Shown one piece after another: positions 20,501 through 26,580 of a DNA stretch of 28,924 bases (positions within the stretch are counted from its first letter, which is position 1; the number at the start of each line of letters is the position of its first letter). The stretch is from Acanthaster planci. Taxonomy: Eukaryota > Echinodermata > Asteroidea > Valvatida > Acanthasteridae. The notes beneath the pieces were generated by a model, which was given only the letters and a program-made list of their open reading frames with translations, did no database searches and was not told the origin of the DNA. The stretch spans positions 5,175 through 34,098 of the forward strand of contig NW_019091834.1 in NCBI RefSeq assembly GCF_001949145.1, given 5' to 3'. Made by a program: the position numbers and the translations under genes.

Positions 20501-23500
20501 ACATGTAGAATGGTGTATACATGTACTGAACCTTGTTAATGAGAGCATTCTTATGTCCTTTTTTGCATACTTCCAGACCCCTAAAAATTGGATTACATGT
20601 ACATGTAATATGATTTTGTAGGTGTATATATACCGTACATGTACCGGTACATTTTTTTAATAAGTACTGGTACATGTACCATAAGAACACCTGTACACAT
20701 ACATGTACATGTACTGTTCATGTACATGGGTTTCCCACGTACACTTGATTCTCACTACATTTTTGAAAGCATCAGATGTCATATTGGAGAAACAAAATAT
20801 TTTGCACCTAGGGAAGTCCTGATCCAGGGGAAAAAAGAATCAACACTTGTCTGAAGCTCCATTACCATGTACCGGTACGGTACCAGTACATGACAATGTA
20901 ATAGTAGTCTCAGTTTGATGGCCAAACAAAATGAAACTAACTGATATCTAGAGAAAACAGGAGAAAAAAGCCAAGTTTCAAAAACAAGGGGGGGGGCTTC
21001 TTTTTCCACAAATTTCTATTAATTAGTTGTTTATCAGCTGTGCACTGAGCTGCTACAGCGTGATCATAGCACATAGTAATTTCATCAAATGGACTGGCAA
21101 TAACTTAACATTTAAAAGCTTGGAATTTTCCTGCCTGTAATGGTTGAACTTGAAAGTAATGTGCAGGTACTTTGGTGATTATAATGGTATATGTAAGTTT
21201 CCACTACAGCTGAAGAAGGAAACAGGAAACCAAATTTTTTCCCCGTGACTGCCAAAATCATAGAATTCCCCTGACTGTGAGGCCTGCCTTTTGTTGATTA
21301 TTTACCATTTGTTGCTCACCGTGGGAACCAGTATTTCCTCTTTCCATAACAGTTCCAAAATTTGTGACTTCAATCTAGATTTAATTCTCATTTTTTTTTT
21401 TTTTCAGAAAAAATGTGCATTGTTTACTTGAGTACCTGTAGTATGGCTGATTCACAAATAGTGAGCCTCCAAGATTATGCAACGCGTTGACCAATCATGG
21501 TTTGCAAAATTTGCAGACAGATTTCAGGCATCGTGTTTAGCCAACTCATTGCGAACTCTTGGAAGAGCACTAGTTTTTAATAGCCTGTATTGTTTAACTG
21601 GTGCTGGCATTTGTCTTTTCAAAATTCTTTCATTTGAAAGACATTAATGGAAAAAAAATTTCTATGAAAATCAAAGACAGAACATTTTGAAGAATGACAG
21701 GTAAAAATTGATAATCAAAACACCCTTGGTGCACAACGCGTCCAGAAAACAACTTCTGTGTTGGTCATGGCCTCTCTTTGGTCTAGGTTTTAAGTCTAGC
21801 ATGTAAGTAAACAAACACAATGCTTGGCTGCATGCAACTTCATTGAAGGTACAAAACGTGGCATTTTGAGGGAAAATCCCATTCATTTTTAATTCAAGGA
21901 CTTCAAGGGTTGTACACAATTGCAGGCTGTCACTATATGATAAATGCACTGGCACAAGGAAGTTCATGTACATGCAGAACCTTTTGAAATATTCTTGGCT
22001 GTAGGGTAATACACATGTACATCCCGGGAGCACTATTGTAAATTACCTGTATTGTTTTACTGGTGTTGTCATTTGTCTTTTCAAAATTCTTTCATTTGAA
22101 AGTTATAAATGGAAAGAAAATTGCTACCGAAATCAAAGAAAGAAAATTTTAGATGATGAATTAAAAATAATCGAAAAGCCCTCGGTGCAGAACACTTCCA
22201 GAAAACAACTTCTGTGGAGGTCATGGCCTCCCCTGAAGTCCAGGTTCAAAGTCTGGCGTGTGTGTAAACAAACACTTTGCTTTCAAAATGAAGGTACACA
22301 ATACAGCATTTTGAGGGAAAATCCCATTCATTTTTAATTCAAGGACTTCGAAGGTGGTACACAATTACAGGCTGTCACTATTGTTTGGTTAACATGATAA
22401 ATGCACTGGCACAAGGAAGTTCATGTAGAACCTTTTGAAATATTCTTGGCTGTAGGTTACACATCCATGAAAAAATTCTTCATTGTCATGTACTGGTACC
22501 GTACCAGTATGTGGTAATGGAGCTTCAGACAAGTGCATTAGCACCATTATCACCAACATGTACCGTACATGTTCCTATACCTTCATGTACATTTACAGTA
22601 CAAGTTGTGTTGGATAGCTCAGTCATACAGTGCCCCCACCATTTACATGTACTGGGGTTACTGGTTCAAGTCCCACCCCAGTCGTTTTTTGGGGCTCAAA
22701 CTTTTAAGATTTCAAAATACTACAGGTATGTCTCTTGATTAAAGTTCTTTTGAAACTCCCATCTGTCCTGAGCTGAAGTGCAACCCTCACTGGCAAAAAG
22801 AAAGACAGATAAAACAAAGTTTTGCAATCAGGTTTCAGCACACGTACGGCGTGCATGCAAAGACCATTCCAGACTTAATTCATTTCGCATACTGAGCATG
22901 CTCCATGTCAAATGTGCATTAACTTGTCCGCTTATGCAGTGAGTACGTACAAAACGACTGTCAATTTCATTTCAAAACAAACCCACTTTTGTTCCTGATG
23001 GAAGTGGTTAGAGTTAGTGTGCGTGACTTACATGTGCATTATAATACTATAATACCAGTACATATTATACATGTACAGTAGCTGTAGTGCACTGATTACC
23101 AGGCCTTGACTTTTTAAAGCTTTTTTATCCACATTGTACATGTATATACATGTAGATACTAATACGGCAGGAGTTGTCATCAGCCCACTGGACATTGTTT
23201 AGAAAAACTTCACATAACTTTGACTGGCTTTTTAAGTGTATTTTTTTATTACAGCACAGTCATGCTGCCAATTTTAAAACTTAAAGTAGATGATTCAAAA
23301 TTGTTGCAATAAAATAAGAAATACATTTACACCGGTACGTTCAAATTCATGACATTTGTAATCTTTCATTTTATTTATCTTTATGAAGAAGACTTACATG
23401 TATGACACTTTCAAACAGGAAGGTGTTTGTGTGCTAGCCCAATGGTCAAGTTAAAGAATGTCCCCACCTACACATGTACACCTGTTATTTGTGCTGAGGT

Positions 23501-26500
23501 TGAGGCCTGACCATACCGGTACATGGACATACATACATGTACATGTACATGTATTTTGCATGCACAATCTCTTTTGAGGGCAGTGTACATGTACATGTAT
23601 ACTATACATAATACATACATACATTCAGTAGCACATTTATGTGGATGCGAGTGTTTTTCCATCGCATGAATTAACGGCAAAAATTCTTAAAACGAACATA
23701 CAGTACATGTACATGTAACTCACAGAATGGAAATTGGAATTGTGTATGGTACATACGCTGTTATACTATGTACCTGTATACTGTTGTATGGAAAGATGTA
23801 GGGGAGTGTTAATTGAAGCATTTTATCTTTCAATTGCTACATGTGCCTGTCGCATTACATGTACAATGGAAATAAAATAGAGAAAATTAACTCAGTTTTA
23901 TATTCTGTGATTTGTTTTTTGCAGCAAAACCTCCAGGCTCAGATGCAGGTATCAGTAAGTCCTCACTGGTTTTATTTTTACATATACTGTCCTACGCATT
24001 TCACAAATACAGCAGTTAGTCCACAGTTCATGATGACCGTGTGTAACTTACGCTGTATGTACACTGTACATGTACATATGCCACTGGCAAAGTAGACTCA
24101 CTACTTGTATGTAGATGAGAACAGGATGAAACAACGCACATGTGGCCTGTGCCTTCCATATCTGAGTGTGTTAGTTACACTCGCCAGGTGAGAAAACGAA
24201 CATGTAGCAGCTTCCAGCATGTATTTACAGCCTGATATAAAGTTTGGGTAATAATAATATTTTGTTTTATACATGTAACTGTGGAATCCTGATGGATTCT
24301 GCAGTGTTCTTAACCACTTACTGCCAGGTGAGTTGAAAAATGCAGTGCACGCATACAGGCTTTTTCAAGATTTTCAATTTTCAAAATTCTTCAAAAATTC
24401 ATCATTTCATTTAACGGACGTTTAAACATAAAGGAAGGACTCTTTGGGCACTACTCTAAGTCGACAGGCGGCCTTCATTGACACCCAAGTTTTTCAGCCA
24501 GGCCTGCAGCCTTGTAAAAAGAGCCCAGATTGTGCAGCCTTTTGTAAGATTCTTTTGTTCCCGAAACCGGGAAAAGTGCTCTGCTGACCACTTCTCAATA
24601 GGGGCCAGATTAGCGTGCGATAGTGCTGTGTGGCTCATCGCTGCGATGGTGGAGAGCTTTTGTCTCTGGTGGTTATCCGCTTGCTCTAAATGCCCCAAAC
24701 TGTGGTATACGGTTTCAAAACAAGGCTGGATTATCTCCACTATTGGGAGTGAAAATATGTCGGTAATTCCCAGCAGCCTGGTCTTTTGTGTCAAGCACAG
24801 TCTTTTGTTACAAGACCCAACTCTTTTGTCCAGTTTCGGGCTCCCTGGCTTCATGTGTAAAGCCTAAGTACTCCAAAACAGGTTGCCCGTCAGGAAGAAG
24901 TTAAAAAAGGTCAAAAATAAATTTCATGGTATTACATGCAACAAGTCTAACAAATAAAGAGAGGTTTTCAGCTGGATCAGTTCAGATAAGTTGTACTGAA
25001 TTAAAGAGTTTAATTGGTTAATGTTGGTGCACTCTGTTGACATTATTTAATAACCAGGGATCACTGTGGAGTACAACACTGATGATGGGACTGTGAAGGT
25101 GACAGGGCTGAAGATAGAGAATAGTTGCATCCAGCTGGAAGTCAAGTATGAGGGCAACGACACCTGGCAGGAATGTGGAAAGTGTATTGACTCAGATCAG
25201 ACAGTGACACTCTCTGAATGGTGTGCAGTATCACAGACGAGAAGACGAAGAGCTGTAGGTGACATTGAAGATGTCCGCGCTAAACTCTGCATCGGTGGTT
25301 TGTGTAGCAAGGCAGCGCCTGCTGAACAAGGTAAATGTATACATGTAGCCACTGCAAGTCTCACTCTTGCCTTAGACTCCTAGAAATGCGAGGCTTGCAC
25401 TGTGGTTAGGGTTTGTGCGTTCTGATTGTAAGGTCTGGGGCCAAAATCCAGGTTCTAGTGCAATACTGCGAACTTATAGATGGAATACCTCATCCTTACT
25501 AGGCTTCCTACACCTATGAGTGTGACAAATTTGTGTACAAATCGGTGAAGGCAGTGCCAGATATGCCTTGAAATTACATGTAGCTGCCAAAATTGGTCTT
25601 AAGATTTGATCAGTGAAAGCAGCTCAGTACAAAGGGAGTCCGCTAGTTTGGTACGTTAGCTACATTTCAAAGTGTTCTGGCTGAAGGGGAAATGTTAAGG
25701 ATTTCACTTACTGATGCGTGCCAGACAATAAGCTCTGATGGCATCTGCAAAATATATGCTTAGCGTGCTTTACAATCCATTGAATGCAAGTTATTGAATA
25801 ATTCTCAATCACTGTCAATAGTCTTCTTTAGGTAAACTCCTGATTATCCCATCTTATTAATCACATTGAAATGTACCTGGACTGGTAGCTAATGGTCCAA
25901 ACCAGCGGGCTATCTGCTGAGGGGGCAACTTGGTCAGGAGGCGACTTTGATGGGGTGGGGTGGGTGGAATTGGCAAGGGGTCAACTCAGCTAGGAAATGA
26001 CTTGGTCAGAGGCGAGTCGGCAAGGGGGCTAGATGAGAAGGGGTAAGCTAGTCGGTCAGGGGGGTGAGTCAGTAAGGGGCGAGTAGGGGGGGAGGGTGAG
26101 TTGACCTGATTCTCTGTAAACGTTGCTCCTGTCAGTTCAGGGTAAGACCATGAATGTGCTTCTGTACATGTGTGTAAAGATAGTATTGTGAATTGACATT
26201 CTGACCGGTTTTTTTTTTGCTCTGGGAGAAAAAAGCTGATCTTTGGTCTGTCTAAATTGATTGGCTTCAAGTAACCTGCATGTCTATGGGAAATGCCTGC
26301 AGTCCCAAGCAAGTGCTCCATATTCACACAAATAATTTCCTATTACCTGTATCCTTAGCGTTGCACAAGAAGCAGCATCAACATTGAAATGGTCCGATAT
26401 TTTTATTCCATTCCTATTTAGTGAAGAACCCACCACCAGTGACTTCACCTGATAACAGAGGCATCATTGTCGGAGCTGTTGTGGGAGGGGTGGTACTTCT

Positions 26501-26580
26501 TGCCATCATTATTGCTCTAGCTACCTACCTTGTCAGAATGTCACCCGCGGACCAAAAAAGCAGAAGAAAGAAAACGACAG
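5513..26580 (+). CDS. Multi-Ig, FN3 single-pass membrane receptor (joined gene, 3' incomplete)
   Basis: Exons: 5513-5594, 6759-7139, 9656-9991, 10801-11139, 14608-14904, 15547-15864, 16485-16790, 17719-18048, 18866-19153, 23925-23954, 25058-25330, 26422-26580. The joined frame is open for 3139 nt (1046 residues plus one base). All junctions are phase 1 with GT..AG borders. Order: signal peptide (about 1-30), Ig1 28-154, Ig2 155-266, Ig3 267-379, Ig4 380-478, Ig5 479-584, Ig6 585-686, Ig7 687-796, FN3 797-892, linker 893-902, Cys module 903-993, transmembrane helix about 1008-1031. The family role would be cell-surface adhesion or recognition through the ectodomain; nephrin, Kirrel and hemicentin relatives share the Ig-array plus FN3 layout. 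Ligand and ortholog cannot be read from sequence. Many N-x-S/T sequons fit a glycosylated extracellular protein. No stop codon is reached in a certain exon, so the cytoplasmic tail is unknown. Confidence 0.85.
5595..6758 (+). other. Intron 1
   Basis: Runs from GTAAGT to TTCTCCAG. Contains TACATGTA palindromes (for example 5998-6010) but no supported exon or element. Confidence 0.7.
6759..7139 (+). CDS. Exon 2: Ig domain 1 (V-like)
   Basis: Acceptor TTTTCTCCAG precedes 6759; donor GTACGG follows 7139. It encodes residues 28-154. The Ig fold marks are Cys55 in an NLTC context, Trp69 (SLEWRKG) and Cys134 (EIYWC). The span between the cysteines is about 78 residues, long enough for a V-set or long I-set domain, and YWC replaces the usual DxGxYxC. 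Sequons include NLT, NSS and NET. A Tyr/Pro-rich stretch (VYGPVYGPPVYTAY) sits between the strands and may form an extended loop. This is the membrane-distal domain and so a likely ligand-binding face. An alternative donor (GTAGGT at 7145) would break the phase-1 pattern, so 7139 is preferred. Confidence 0.85.
7986..8082. repeat. Dense GTACATGTAC palindrome array
   Basis: About 100 bp made almost entirely of ACATGTAC, TACATGTA and CGTAC blocks with irregular spacing. Each block is self-complementary, so either strand could fold into hairpins. It is the densest example of the motif that is scattered through the window. Confidence 0.8.
8647..8716. mobile_element. 70-bp TTAA-bounded MITE, piggyBac-like ends
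   Basis: TTAACCCTAAC at 8647-8657 is mirrored by GTTAGGGTTAA at 8706-8716. Read as TTAA duplication plus CCCTAAC terminal repeats, this matches the TTAA target and CCCT ends known for piggyBac-type transposons. The 48-bp inside has no coding capacity. Confidence 0.5.
9104..9509. mobile_element. About 406-bp foldback element
   Basis: The arm 9104-9225 pairs with the reverse complement of 9398-9509. Shared blocks include AAAGTGCAAACTTCAAACTTG, GTGTTAGTTGCCTGCACGGC, CAGCCCCAGCA, ATGCATGCATTGGTTCA and GTGTAGTA. Around 170 bp of unpaired centre includes a G9 run. Open frames inside the arms run in both directions because the arms are complementary; I do not treat them as genes. Confidence 0.8.
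9656..9991 (+). CDS. Exon 3: Ig domain 2 (C2-like)
   Basis: The acceptor is the second of two AGs (CAATACAG before 9656), chosen because it keeps phase 1 and starts at a domain border; the donor is GTACAT at 9992. Residues 155-266 hold Cys188 (LFTCHV), Trp201 (SFTWTV) and Cys246 (VLMCQA), a clean Ig C-W-C triad about 58 residues apart. The pattern 'P-A-x-F-T-W' and 'L-x-P-R-W-x-x-H-x-x-x-x-x-C' resembles CD80-like C2-set domains of nectin and nephrin-type proteins. Sequons NGT, NST and NVT are present. Using the first AG (9629-9630) would add eight codons in the same frame, a possible minor isoform. Confidence 0.88.
9992..10800 (+). other. Intron 3
   Basis: GTACAT to GTGAGCAG. Only short TACATGTA-type motifs; no exon or element seen. 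Confidence 0.7.
10801..11139 (+). CDS. Exon 4: Ig domain 3 (C2-like)
   Basis: Acceptor GTGAGCAG ends at 10800; donor GTATGT begins at 11140. Residues 267-379 carry Cys301 (VFTCQA), Trp313 (TIQWDL) and Cys358 (QVKCEA). An extra Cys296 lies five residues before the first canonical cysteine. The domain parallels exon 3 in length and motif placement ('SRPAATIQW' against 'IKPAASFTW', and both end with V-T-L-D-V), so exons 3 and 4 look like an old tandem duplication. Sequons NST and NTT are visible. Its end leads into the 3.5 kb intron 4 that carries the large foldback element. Confidence 0.88.
11622..11760. repeat. GATCGATG tandem repeats, left arm
   Basis: About four units of the type ATCGATCGATC-TTCTACATC / TTCCCTACAT, followed by GAGCGATGAAAA-type units of 14-15 bp. 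Fewer units than in the right arm. Confidence 0.7.
12141..12555 (+). pseudogene. Broken non-LTR retrotransposon ORF2 fragment (before the RT core)
   Basis: From 12141 a frame runs through KFKNNLTCLVRMANK and TQELINSLLGKTNRR, then stops at a TGA near 12345. One base over, the frame resumes with IAYAFSDYFINIGKKIASKL and VSKADVALTISKP before a TAA at 12553-12555. The order 'basic helix - W/L-INSLLGK - AFxDYFxNIG' is the usual segment just upstream of the reverse-transcriptase core in Jockey/CR1/L2-type LINEs. The catalytic FADD core is missing. It is dead, carried inside the foldback element. Confidence 0.7.
13386..13602. repeat. GATCGATG tandem repeats, right arm
   Basis: From 13455 there are about seven 21-bp units with core GATCGATGTAGAAGAAC, preceded by four or five 14-15 bp TTCTTCATCG-type units. 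The units translate into a periodic IDVEERS peptide, which is a by-product of the repeat and not a gene. Confidence 0.8.
14608..14904 (+). CDS. Exon 5: Ig domain 4
   Basis: Acceptor GATTATGCAG ends at 14607 and donor GTAAGT starts at 14905. It encodes residues 380-478, beginning GPPNTPVITG, a typical I-set/C2 A-strand start. Core residues are Cys403 (SLICRA), Trp417 (LTWSYG) and Cys457 (VINCTA). Sequons NLT, NFS and NCT are present. The E-F region (FSTTLAISSRIFNGKVINC) lacks DxGxYxC, so it is C2-like rather than a strict I-set domain. Confidence 0.88.
14905..15546 (+). other. Intron 5
   Basis: GTAAGT to CCTTTTAG; AT-rich, TACATGTA motifs, no exon or element. Confidence 0.7.
15547..15864 (+). 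CDS. Exon 6: Ig domain 5, cysteine-rich
   Basis: Acceptor TACCTTTTAG ends at 15546; donor GTAAGT begins at 15865. Residues 479-584 contain the Ig core Cys502 (SLTCLT), Trp516 (LTWYNN) and Cys561/562 (FRCCAN). Besides these there are Cys480 and Cys488 at the front and Cys571, Cys576 and Cys579 near the end, eight cysteines in all. The flanking pairs could staple the first and last strands or link to neighbouring domains. Sequons NIS, NNS and NDS-like positions occur. The excess cysteines set it apart from the other six Ig exons. Confidence 0.87.
15865..16484 (+). other. Intron 6
   Basis: GTAAGT to CTCGCCAG; a few TACATGTA motifs, nothing else seen. Confidence 0.7.
16485..16790 (+). CDS. Exon 7: Ig domain 6 (I-set)
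   Basis: Acceptor TTTTTCACTCGCCAG ends at 16484; donor GTAAGT starts at 16791. Residues 585-686 form a textbook I-set domain: PVTEGSNVILTC with Cys610, Trp623 (DITWEK), the F strand RSGYYTC with Cys658, and STLTLSSIT before it. No catalytic role is expected. An acidic/basic loop (EKQGSNRAYNSEYN) lies between C and E strands. This and exon 8 are the best-matched Ig domains in the gene and anchor the family assignment. Confidence 0.92.
16791..17718 (+). other. Intron 7
   Basis: GTAAGT to CACTCAG; AT-rich, no exon or mobile element recognised. Confidence 0.7.
17719..18048 (+). CDS. Exon 8: Ig domain 7 (I-set)
   Basis: Acceptor TTGCTCACTCAG ends at 17718 and donor GTGAGT follows 18048. Residues 687-796 include GGSASLTC with Cys711, the hallmark GNPRPTMQW with Trp723, and STLTINNIDSDIDFGTYTC ending at Cys777, that is, the DxGxYxC motif. 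The tail GIGEED matches the usual G-strand glycine motif (NxxG). The insertion before the E strand (MVVNVTTGGDGVYG) is longer than average. It is the membrane-proximal Ig domain and is followed directly by the FN3 exon, as in nephrin-type receptors. Confidence 0.92.
18049..18865 (+). other. Intron 8
   Basis: GTGAGT to TATGTAG; contains T-runs (for example 18437-18450) and nothing coding. Confidence 0.7.
18866..19153 (+). CDS. Exon 9: fibronectin type III domain
   Basis: Acceptor TTTGTATGTAG ends at 18865; donor GTAAGT begins at 19154. Residues 797-892 are a canonical FN3 module: N-terminal RPDKPI, the B-strand Trp in LTVTWTAGYDGG, the VTGLEDNTEYEIRVYARNAIG signature with the conserved Leu and Tyr, and a final VGHTL. 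No RGD integrin motif is present. A single FN3 between an Ig array and the membrane is known from nephrin and related adhesion receptors, which supports that broad class. Confidence 0.93.
20844..20898 (+). repeat. 55-bp inverted repeat, left copy
   Basis: Starts CACTTGTCTGAAGCTCC and ends CAGTACATGACAATG, with the palindrome CCGTACCGGTACGG-type core inside. It matches the reverse complement of 22481-22535 with about four mismatches. Confidence 0.8.
21585..22465 (+). repeat. Tandem duplication, about 460-bp unit
   Basis: 21585-22030 and 22047-22465 share long blocks such as GGCATTTGTCTTTTCAAAAT, TCCAGAAAACAACTTCTGTG, GAGGGAAAATCCCATTCATT and AATGCACTGGCACAAGGAAG. The offset is about 462 bp. 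Small indels mark some age. No gene within either copy. Confidence 0.85.
22481..22535 (-). repeat. 55-bp inverted repeat, right copy
   Basis: Inverted partner of 20844-20898; together they bracket about 1.7 kb that includes the tandem duplication, which may make them the ends of one element. Confidence 0.8.
22608..22680 (+). repeat. tRNA-derived SINE-like segment
   Basis: GGATAGCTCAGTCATACAG at 22612 is a good A-box and GGTTCAAGTCCCACC at 22663 is a perfect B-box region, at normal tRNA spacing. The stems TGGGG / CCCCA around the ends partly close. A 3' acceptor stem is not evident and the middle carries TACATGTA, so a SINE or tRNA pseudogene is likelier than a live tRNA. Confidence 0.55.
23925..23954 (+). 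CDS. Exon 10: ten-residue linker micro-exon
   Basis: A T-rich acceptor (TTTGTTTTTTGCAG) ends at 23924. The exon reads P-K-P-P-G-S-D-A-G-I, a flexible Pro/Gly linker between FN3 and the juxtamembrane module. Two donors are usable: GTAAGT at 23955 (strong, 30-nt exon) and GTATCA at 23949 (24-nt exon). Both keep phase 1 and both read on in frame into exon 11. The small size makes it easy for gene finders to miss, and its skipping would also leave the frame intact. It is supported by splice signals and phase rather than by any domain match. Confidence 0.62.
23955..25057 (+). other. Intron 10
   Basis: GTAAGT to AACCAG. Contains a 400-bp stretch open on both strands (see 24456-24854) and scattered TACATGTA motifs. 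Confidence 0.6.
24456..24854 (-). CDS. Unrecognised 132-codon open frame, antisense in intron 10
   Basis: An ATG-to-stop frame of 132 codons on the - strand, higher in G+C than the surrounding intron. The composition is protein-like (few low-complexity runs; segments LPIVEIIQPCFETVYHSLG and LALSHANLAPIEKWSAE-like), yet I see no known domain, signal or membrane span. The + strand is open over the same span (129 codons), which may just reflect low stop density. It could be a fragment of a transposon or a retrocopy. No promoter or poly(A) signal is evident. I rate a real gene as possible but unproven. Confidence 0.2.
   Translation of the reverse strand: MKPGSPKLDKRVGSCNKRLCLTQKTRLLGITDIFSLPIVEIIQPCFETVYHSLGHLEQADNHQRQKLSTIAAMSHTALSHANLAPIEKWSAEHFSRFREQKNLTKGCTIWALFTRLQAWLKNLGVNEGRLST
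25058..25330 (+). CDS. Exon 11: six-cysteine juxtamembrane module with RRRR furin-type site
   Basis: The acceptor is AATAACCAG ending at 25057, with a weak pyrimidine tract; donor GTAAAT starts at 25331. Residues 903-993. The first half (VEYNTDDGTVKVTGLKIENS..) has the rhythm of beta strands and could be a degenerate FN3-like fold, but I do not recognise the family. Six cysteines occur (CIQ, CGKC, WCAV, KLC, GLC). At residues 964-967 (25240-25251) an RRRR is followed by Ala-Val, a good furin/proprotein-convertase consensus. Cleavage in the Golgi would leave two chains that the cysteines could hold together. The module sits immediately before the transmembrane exon, the position of proteolytic switches in several receptors. 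Confidence 0.82.
25331..26421 (+). other. Intron 11
   Basis: GTAAAT to TATTTAG. Holds a degenerate tRNA-like stretch near 25400-25460 and the G-rich tract at 25915-26100. Confidence 0.65.
25915..26100 (+). repeat. G-rich degenerate minisatellite
   Basis: Repeated GGTCAGGNGGCGA- and GGCAAGGGG-type units on the sense strand with strong G over C skew. GGGGTGGGGTGGGTGG at 25952-25967 can form a G-quadruplex in DNA or pre-mRNA. Confidence 0.65.
26422..26580 (+). CDS. Exon 12: transmembrane helix and start of cytoplasmic tail
   Basis: Acceptor TTCCTATTTAG ends at 26421; donor GTACTC begins at 26581. Residues 994-1046: a Pro-rich stalk (NPPPVTSPD), then about 24 hydrophobic residues (1008-1031) with small-residue GAVVGG packing motifs, then a stop-transfer region that includes KSRRKK at 1039-1044. 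This fixes the topology as type I with the Ig array outside. GxxxG-like spacing may favour helix dimers. If intron 12 is retained, translation would end five codons later at TAA 26595-26597. Confidence 0.9.

Larger units (their letters stand above)
19154..23924 (+). other. Intron 9
   Basis: 4.8 kb from GTAAGT to TTTTGCAG. Rich in GTACATGTAC palindromes (especially 19610-20720), a 55-bp inverted repeat pair, a tandem duplication and a tRNA-like SINE. No Ig or FN3 exon hides here in the open frames I checked. Confidence 0.65.

Noticed and set aside
20406-20854. Several short frames rich in HVHV and CTCT
   Set aside because: They are translations of TACATGTA/GTACATGT words, not coding sequence.
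21671-22033. 120-codon minus-strand frame
   Set aside because: Falls in the first copy of the tandem duplication and is not kept open in the second copy at matching length.
25395-25460. Third tRNA-like SINE
   Set aside because: An A-box-like GTGGTTAGGG is present but the B-box is too degraded to support a feature.
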